63,271 bases of DNA from CAZHZT01 sp964537285 (GTDB lineage: Bacteria; Bacteroidota; Bacteroidia; Chitinophagales; Saprospiraceae): the NCBI GenBank assembly GCA_964537285.1, contig CAZHZT010000018.1, positions 1-63,271 on the forward strand. Direction: 5' to 3'. The position numbers and the translations under genes were made by a program. Shown here piece by piece: positions 58,173 through 63,271 of the stretch. Each line of letters starts with the position of its first letter. Position 1 is the stretch's first letter. The notes beneath the pieces were generated by a model. That model was not told where the DNA came from and searched no databases. It saw only the letters and a list, made by a program, of their open reading frames with translations.

Positions 58173-60077
58173 TTAGTTATGGTTTTCGATAATAACTTTA
58201 GCTGAGTAAACTTTTCCATCAATAGCATTTATCTCAAGAAAATAAATCCCTGCTTTCAGATGACCGACATTCAATGTGTAAGTATCCTGGCCTCCTCTCT
58301 TATCCGACCAAAGCTGCTTTCCTTGTAAGTCGAACAACCGCATGGTTTGCCAGGCTGGCAGGTTTTCTAAAAAAACAAATTCCTTGGCCGGAAGAGGATA
58401 TAATTTTATACGATGATTTAAAAATATTTCCTTGTTAGCAACTCCCTCATCGGCAATTGGAAGAATGATTGAAGAGGGGTAAATTTGTCCAAAATAAAGT
58501 GTATTCATTGCAATGAGAGGATTAACCAAGGTGTCAATATTGCCGTTGGGATACATGGCTCCGCCTGTATTGCTATTCCGGTTAAAGCGGGGATAATTAG
58601 AGGACGTCACAACTATTCTCAGTTGATGCCCGGCACTAAAAGTATGCGCCAAATGCTCAAACTCCAGTTCAATCTCATACACCTCTCCGGGGTTCATGTA
58701 GGCCGTATCGGCAATAGTAAACCCCTGCCGACAATGAAGACGCAGAAAAGACTCGCCAATAATATAGGATTTACCATTCGGATAAACATCCGTTAAGCGT
58801 AATGCGATATCAGTATCCTTGCGATCTGACCCGAAGAAAAGCTTTGCTTTAATAGCCCCTTGAATAGTTAAGTCTTCGTTGAAGGGGGATGTAGAAAAAA
58901 CCAGATTATCCATTCGCCCTTCCACTTTGGTTGAGATATCTAGCGGCCCTACGTTTGTTTGGAATAAATCCGACGAAAAGGTCTTTCCTCCAATGGAGGG
59001 CGAAGGATCCACAGGGTCGTATTCATAACTTTTAGAAGACTCCATATAAGGAGGAATGGTATTTCTTAAACTATGATCATCATCAAAATAAAGTGTTTGA
59101 GTGATCGTATTCTCAGGCGGCCAGCTTTCGGAATGCTCCCAACTATTTTTCCCCATTTGATAATACTGCACTTTTGGGCTGTTCTGCCACTCATTTGAAG
59201 CATCAAGCAAATGGTAATTAAAAAACTGCAAGGCCAGGGAGTCGTCCCAATTGAATGATCCGGGGAAATTCAGTTCTCCTTGATTCGGATTGCCTACCTT
59301 ATTATGTGTCCACGGCCCCATCAACAAGCGATGCTCTTCCTGAACATCCGAGTCAGAACTGCTTACCAGGGTATCAAACATGGTAATGCAATCATCGGTA
59401 TTGTGGTCGAACCACCCGCCAATTATCAACATGGGTACTTCTATATCCTCTGGGTACATAGAGCCATTTTCCGTAAGGGTCCAAATCAAATTATGATACG
59501 GGTTGGCGGAGATTAACCCCTGCGTCCCAAAATAAGTGCCGACAAATTGAATGTAATCCACTCTTGCGGCACCCCCCGGAAAATATTTCTCATAATGTAT
59601 TTGAGGAGAAACAACAATGGGGACAGCACATACTAAATGTTCCGGTTTTTCCGCAGCTGTCTGGAATTGAATACTTCCCAATGCAGAAGGACCCCAAGTT
59701 CCAATCTTCCCATTTGACCAGGATTGCCCGGCGATCCACTCCACTACATCGCGCCCGTCCTGCCCTCTGTTTATATCTATGGCACAAGCAGGTAGAGAAG
59801 CAAAATAGCAACGCCAATCGACTACGACGAATGCGTATTCACTTGAAGTTATGTCAAACCCCACCCCTAGAGGCAGCCCACTAATCAAGAAGGCATTTTT
59901 GTTGTAAGGAGTTTGAATTAAGAGCGTAGGAAATTCGCCTGTTTCATTTGGCAAATATAGATCTCCAGCCAGTTCCATTCCATCCGTCATTGGTATAGAC
60001 AAAGGTATTGGATCTAATTGTGCCATTCCTGATTGAATGCTCCAGAAGAAAAGAAAAAGGAGATAGATTGGTTTCAT
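58173..60077 (-). CDS. CocE/NonD-family hydrolase with T9SS sorting domain
   Basis: A 634-residue secreted hydrolase. The signal peptide ends GMAQ. The alpha/beta-hydrolase domain (about 20-340) has VVVDWRCYFAS and IGTWGPSALGSIQFQTAA with the nucleophile Ser, as in CocE/X-Pro dipeptidyl-peptidase-like acyl hydrolases. A galactose-binding-like beta domain (about 345-545; HLAHTFSAGHQLRIVVTSSNYPRF) follows, then a type A T9SS sorting domain (LYPLPAKEFVFLENLP ... GIYFLEINA). The substrate is likely a peptide or ester. It is monocistronic. Confidence 0.9.
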   Translation of the reverse strand: MKPIYLLFLFFWSIQSGMAQLDPIPLSIPMTDGMELAGDLYLPNETGEFPTLLIQTPYNKNAFLISGLPLGVGFDITSSEYAFVVVDWRCYFASLPACAIDINRGQDGRDVVEWIAGQSWSNGKIGTWGPSALGSIQFQTAAEKPEHLVCAVPIVVSPQIHYEKYFPGGAARVDYIQFVGTYFGTQGLISANPYHNLIWTLTENGSMYPEDIEVPMLIIGGWFDHNTDDCITMFDTLVSSSDSDVQEEHRLLMGPWTHNKVGNPNQGELNFPGSFNWDDSLALQFFNYHLLDASNEWQNSPKVQYYQMGKNSWEHSESWPPENTITQTLYFDDDHSLRNTIPPYMESSKSYEYDPVDPSPSIGGKTFSSDLFQTNVGPLDISTKVEGRMDNLVFSTSPFNEDLTIQGAIKAKLFFGSDRKDTDIALRLTDVYPNGKSYIIGESFLRLHCRQGFTIADTAYMNPGEVYEIELEFEHLAHTFSAGHQLRIVVTSSNYPRFNRNSNTGGAMYPNGNIDTLVNPLIAMNTLYFGQIYPSSIILPIADEGVANKEIFLNHRIKLYPLPAKEFVFLENLPAWQTMRLFDLQGKQLWSDKRGGQDTYTLNVGHLKAGIYFLEINAIDGKVYSAKVIIENHN

Positions 60078-60164
60078 ATTTGGTTATTAATTGCTTTAAA
60101 TAGGGTTACAATATAGCGATTCTCGCTATGGAAATCAACATAAATCGCAAACTTCGATGGATTG

Positions 60165-60524
60165 CTACTGTTCGCCCTCTTTGGGCAAAACCTCCGTTTC
60201 TTCTCCAAAAAACTGGACAAACTGCTGCATTGCACCAGCCAATTGAGCATTATTGGTAGCCTTCATGTAGGTATCTGCAAGCCCTCTTAATGTCTGGAAC
60301 ATGAAGCGATCCATTTCCATCACTTGCATTTCCTTCGTCCACAGGTCAATTTTAAGCGTATCCAAGGTTTCTTTATCGAAGAGTGACACCAGCATAGCCT
60401 TACACTCTTTGGGCGTAGGTCCTTCCGGGTTATTCTCTGATTGCCACTTAATGCTCACAGGAATTTTTTGCTCATCCAATCCAATGATGAGCTTTATTTC
60501 AGAGGTAGACTTAATTTCTGACAT
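60165..60524 (-). CDS. gldC: Gliding motility protein GldC
   Basis: A 119-residue soluble protein starting MSEIKSTSEIKLIIGLDE. The length, SEIKL-x-I-GLDEQKIPVSIKW, DLWTKEMQVMEM and QTLRGLADTYMKATN agree with GldC, a small accessory protein of Bacteroidota gliding/T9SS loci. This Met is chosen because the upstream in-frame Met lies inside the 60542-60670 repeat. It follows thrA on the same strand, with a promoter-bearing repeat copy between. GldC was recognised from memory, not by search. Confidence 0.82.
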   Translation of the reverse strand: MSEIKSTSEIKLIIGLDEQKIPVSIKWQSENNPEGPTPKECKAMLVSLFDKETLDTLKIDLWTKEMQVMEMDRFMFQTLRGLADTYMKATNNAQLAGAMQQFVQFFGEETEVLPKEGEQ

Positions 60525-60541
60525 GATATTGTTTTTTTTAC

Positions 60542-60670
60542 GAAACATGAGTCATCCTGAATCTTAATAAACTTCATGTTGTCGCAATAGTTAATAATAG
60601 ATGCTGCAAGTCAATATTCTAGGACCGGCCTTATTCAATTTAGCTTTTTGAAAGGCTGGCAGCCGTTAAA
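60542..60670 (-). repeat. 129-bp direct repeat, copy 1 (3' of thrA, 5' of gldC)
   Basis: Matches 63140-63269 over 129 bp. On the minus strand the first ~50 bp (TTTTAACGGCTGCCAGCC through GGCCGGTCC) is identical in both copies. A conserved TTG-18 bp-TAACTATTG promoter-like pair (60612-60614 and 60585-60593) and a small frame starting MKFIKIQDDSCF follow. It starts within the thrA stop codon and ends 17 bp before the gldC ATG. Confidence 0.92.
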
Positions 60671-63119
60671 AGAATGTTCCGATTTTTATTATCTCAGCAA
60701 AAACGCCAGCAGCAGTTACTTCGGCACCTGCGCCAGGCCCTCGAATCACCAGAGGGCGTTCTTTATAGCGTTCAGTGGTAAAAACCATCATATTATCGCT
60801 TCCATTTAAACCATAGAAGGGGCTATTTTGATCAACCCTTTGCAACCCAACCCGTGCCTCGCCATCTTCAAGTCGGGCAATAAAGCGTAAAGCTTTGGCT
60901 TCATTTTGAGCATCCTCGAGGAGTTTTTCAAAATAAGCATCATTTTCTTCTAAAGTTTTAAAAAATACCTCTACATCTGGCGCATCCAGACAGTCTTGGG
61001 GGAGTAAGTTTTCAACAATTACATCATCGGCCTCCAATGGAAGACCAATTTCACGCCCAAGGATCAGTATTTTACGCTTTACATCAGCTCCGCTAAGATC
61101 CTCTCTAGGATCAGGCTCGGTATACCCTCTTTTACGAGCTTCTTTTACAATCTCACTAAAGGAGCTTTCGCCTTTGAAGTTATTAAAAATAAAGGATAAT
61201 GAGCCTGAAAGCACGCCTTCAATTTTTAAAAACCGATCTCCGCTTTCGATTAGGTCCTGTATTGTAGTAAGAACAGGAAGCCCTGCCCCTACATTAGTCT
61301 CATAAAAAAATGGTACTCCTTTACTGTTTGAAAGATGCTTTAAAGCCTTATAGCGCTCCAAAGAAGAAGAAGTACTGAATTTATTTGGCGTAGAAATAGC
61401 AATATTTTCCTTTAAAATCGACTCATAGTGATCAGAAATTCCTTCATTAGCGGTACAATCAACAAATATTGAGTTGGAAAAATTTAAAGCATTCATTTTT
61501 TCAACAAAAGCCTTCATATCCATTTTGGTATCCGCGGATTCGAGAGCAGCTCTCCAATCATCCAGGGGGATACCGTTTTCATTGAAGGCCATTACCTTGC
61601 TGTTCGCCAAACCAACCAATTTCAGATCTAACTGCCTTTTTTCCATTAAGAAAGGTAGCTGTTCTTTAATTTGTTGGATGAGCGTGCTTCCAATCAAGCC
61701 TACTCCTACCATGAAAAGATGCAATTCTTTTTTATCAGATAAAAAGAAGGCATCATGGATGGCATTGAGCGCTTTTTGCTCATCGCTACAATTAATAACC
61801 AGAGAAATATTCAGCTCTGAAGACCCCTGGGCAATCGCAACAATATTGATACCATTCCGTCCAAGGGCAGAAAATAATTGCCCGGAGATTCCGGGGCGAT
61901 AGCGCATTTCTTCACCAATGACTGCAATAATGGAAAGTTCTTCTTCGATCTTTATTGGATCCAGAAGGCCACTCTTCAACTCATACTCAAATACTTGTTG
62001 AGCAGCTTGCTTCGCAGCTGCTGCTTGATAGGGCTGAACGGCAAAAGAGATGGAGTGCTCGGAAGAACCCTGAGTGATTAAGATAACATTTACGCCTTGT
62101 TGGGCCAAGCCTCCAAAAAGCCGGCTGGCAGTACCGGGTACTCCGATCATTCCACTCCCCTGTATAGTGAGCAAGGCTACTTTTGAAATAGAAGAAATCC
62201 CCTTAACAGCATGTTTCCCACTACTTACTTGATCTGAAATATATGTTCCTTCAAAAGAAGGATTAAAAGTGTTCTTAATCCAAAGAGGGATCTTTTTGGC
62301 TAAAGCAGGCTGTAAAGTAGGCGGGTAAATAACTTTAGCCCCGAAATGGGACATTTCCATCGCTTCAGCATAAGAGAGGGAAGGAATAGTAAAGGCACGC
62401 TTAACTTCTCTGGGGTTTGCAGTCATCACGCCATCCACATCTGTCCAGATTTCTATTTGTTCCGCATCCAGGGCAGCGGCAAATATTGCTGCTGTATAAT
62501 CAGATCCTCCCCGCCCCAGAGTAGTCGTCAAGCCATTTTTTGTAGCAGCGAGAAAGCCTGTAATCACCGGGATTCCTGTATTTTCAGAAAAATAGGCCTG
62601 GATATTTTTGTTGGTAGCTTCAAAATCAACTCTGCCCGCCCCGAAATGATCATCTGTCAAAATCGTTTTTCTTGCATCCAGATAAATTGCAGGCAAACCG
62701 AGTTGCTTGAGGTACTCTGTAATAATCAAGGCTGAATTACGCTCACCAAAACTCATAACCAGATCAACGGTACGAGAAGAACTTTCCTTCAGAAGAGAAA
62801 TGCCGAAAAGAAGCTTTCGCAATACCTCTAGATTTTCTTCAATTCCTTCTAATGCTTTACTTCGGTAATCGCCGGTAAGAAGCGTAAATACAGCTTCCCG
62901 ATGTCTATGACAAAAAGCATTGAAAGGCTGAAGGTAGGCTTCATCGTCTTTAGCTGCCAGGTGGCTCATCTCCTGCAAGCTATCTGTAATACCGCCAAAA
63001 GCGGAAAAAACAACCCCAAAACGTTGGCCTTCTTCGTGGTATTTCTTAAGGATTTCTCCTACATTTTGTATGCGCTCCGGATTTGCCACTGAGGAGCCTC
63101 CGAACTTTAGAATCTTCAT
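60666..63119 (-). CDS. thrA: Bifunctional aspartokinase/homoserine dehydrogenase
   Basis: An 817-residue two-headed enzyme for steps 1 and 3 of threonine/methionine synthesis. Start MKILKFGGSSVANPERIQ is the aspartokinase N-terminus; an upstream in-frame Met is discarded. The kinase domain has TTLGRGGSDYTAA and DVDGVMTANPREV. Two ACT-type regulatory domains (about 310-460) include GSSEHSISF and GSSELNISL. The homoserine dehydrogenase part runs from about 468 (GVGLIGSTLIQQI), with KEARKRGYTEPDPREDLSG as its signature. No thrB or thrC is downstream. The stop TAA lies in a 129-bp repeat whose second copy precedes the gene. Confidence 0.97.
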   Translation of the reverse strand: MKILKFGGSSVANPERIQNVGEILKKYHEEGQRFGVVFSAFGGITDSLQEMSHLAAKDDEAYLQPFNAFCHRHREAVFTLLTGDYRSKALEGIEENLEVLRKLLFGISLLKESSSRTVDLVMSFGERNSALIITEYLKQLGLPAIYLDARKTILTDDHFGAGRVDFEATNKNIQAYFSENTGIPVITGFLAATKNGLTTTLGRGGSDYTAAIFAAALDAEQIEIWTDVDGVMTANPREVKRAFTIPSLSYAEAMEMSHFGAKVIYPPTLQPALAKKIPLWIKNTFNPSFEGTYISDQVSSGKHAVKGISSISKVALLTIQGSGMIGVPGTASRLFGGLAQQGVNVILITQGSSEHSISFAVQPYQAAAAKQAAQQVFEYELKSGLLDPIKIEEELSIIAVIGEEMRYRPGISGQLFSALGRNGINIVAIAQGSSELNISLVINCSDEQKALNAIHDAFFLSDKKELHLFMVGVGLIGSTLIQQIKEQLPFLMEKRQLDLKLVGLANSKVMAFNENGIPLDDWRAALESADTKMDMKAFVEKMNALNFSNSIFVDCTANEGISDHYESILKENIAISTPNKFSTSSSLERYKALKHLSNSKGVPFFYETNVGAGLPVLTTIQDLIESGDRFLKIEGVLSGSLSFIFNNFKGESSFSEIVKEARKRGYTEPDPREDLSGADVKRKILILGREIGLPLEADDVIVENLLPQDCLDAPDVEVFFKTLEENDAYFEKLLEDAQNEAKALRFIARLEDGEARVGLQRVDQNSPFYGLNGSDNMMVFTTERYKERPLVIRGPGAGAEVTAAGVFAEIIKIGTFF

Positions 63120-63139
63120 AAAACAAAGTTTGTTCAATG

Positions 63140-63269
63140 GAAACATGAGTCATCCCGAATTTTAAGGAACTTCATGTTGTCACAAGAATTAGTAACAGAT
63201 ACAGTAAATCAATGCTTTAGGACCGGCCTTATTCAATTTAGCTTTTTGAAAGGCTGGCAGCCGTTAAAA
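63140..63269 (-). repeat. 129-bp direct repeat, copy 2 (5' of thrA)
   Basis: Second copy of the 60542-60670 sequence, ending 20 bp before the thrA ATG. TTG at 63210-63212 and TAATTCTTG at 63183-63191 form a promoter-like pair with the same spacing as in copy 1, and the short frame reads MKFLKIRDDSCF. By analogy with copy 1, its left boundary at the window edge should be the stop codon of the next gene. Confidence 0.92.
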
Positions 63270-63271
63270 AA

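Overview
The window is a chromosomal segment of a Bacteroidota bacterium, most likely a member of the Saprospiria (Haliscomenobacter/Lewinella-like). The evidence is type IX secretion C-terminal sorting domains, a gliding-motility CHU_C protein with SprB-like repeats, a GldC homologue, A-rich leaders, TAnnTTTG-type -7 promoter boxes and a short Bacteroidota-style SRP RNA. The assignment comes from reading alone, with no database search. No phage, CRISPR array, plasmid backbone, rRNA or tRNA gene was seen.

Layout. 0-7.6 kb: dapF with a small membrane-protein partner, a run of secreted or lipoprotein genes, and asnB. 7.6-13.5 kb: a REP-rich gap, a secreted pullulanase-like GH13 enzyme, a SET-domain protein, a Uma2 protein, an acidic repeat lipoprotein, and the scar of a deleted ECF-sigma/outer-membrane-protein locus. 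13.7-19.5 kb: a 1680-residue SLC12 cation-chloride cotransporter fused to a C-terminal P-loop ATPase, followed by an MscS-type channel. This is a likely two-gene ion or osmotic-homeostasis unit. 19.5-30.4 kb: a helical-repeat protein, a T9SS cargo protein, an AhpD-like protein, an SLC13 permease, a dead VapBC remnant, an aldo/keto reductase and two OmpA paralogues of equal length. 30.4-38.5 kb: a minus-strand block encoding an ABC importer whose solute-binding protein is fused to an OmpA peptidoglycan-binding domain, together with a haem-oxygenase-fold protein, a PspA-like membrane coiled-coil protein and a second coiled-coil protein. BrkB and a thioesterase lie just upstream of it. 38.6-44.1 kb: ubiX, a periplasmic thioredoxin-like protein, folC and an exbB-exbD-exbD-tonB energy-transduction operon. 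44.3-49.2 kb: beta-oxidation genes (fused dehydrogenase/hydratase, thiolase) separated by an Rpn-family nuclease gene inside near-identical ~100-bp inverted repeats. 49.2-63.3 kb: a large gliding/adhesin-type protein, a LuxE-like protein, hemF, an ArsC/Spx-like protein, an HD phosphohydrolase, transaldolase, SRP RNA with promoter and terminator, a CocE-type hydrolase, gldC and thrA.

The most striking feature is the non-coding layer. At least seven long, essentially perfect palindromes (28-46 bp arms, 0-3 nt loops, mostly unrelated sequences) sit in gene junctions. Three dispersed repeat families and one of the palindromes lie exactly at gene ends, so that eight genes have their stop codon, and sometimes their last residues, inside a repeat. 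These are fadB-like, the Rpn gene and the AhpD-like gene (TGATCAC family); ubiX, the thioredoxin-like gene and hemF (CGGTAAACGG family, giving a VNG tail); thrA (129-bp direct-repeat family); and the aldo/keto reductase (private palindrome). TIR-bounded MITE-like elements occur at 2.5, 5.9, 42.4 and 58.0 kb. The best candidates for undescribed biology are this 3'-end-targeting repeat system, the Rpn inverted-repeat unit, the cotransporter-ATPase/MscS pair, and the OmpA-anchored ABC/PspA-like cluster.
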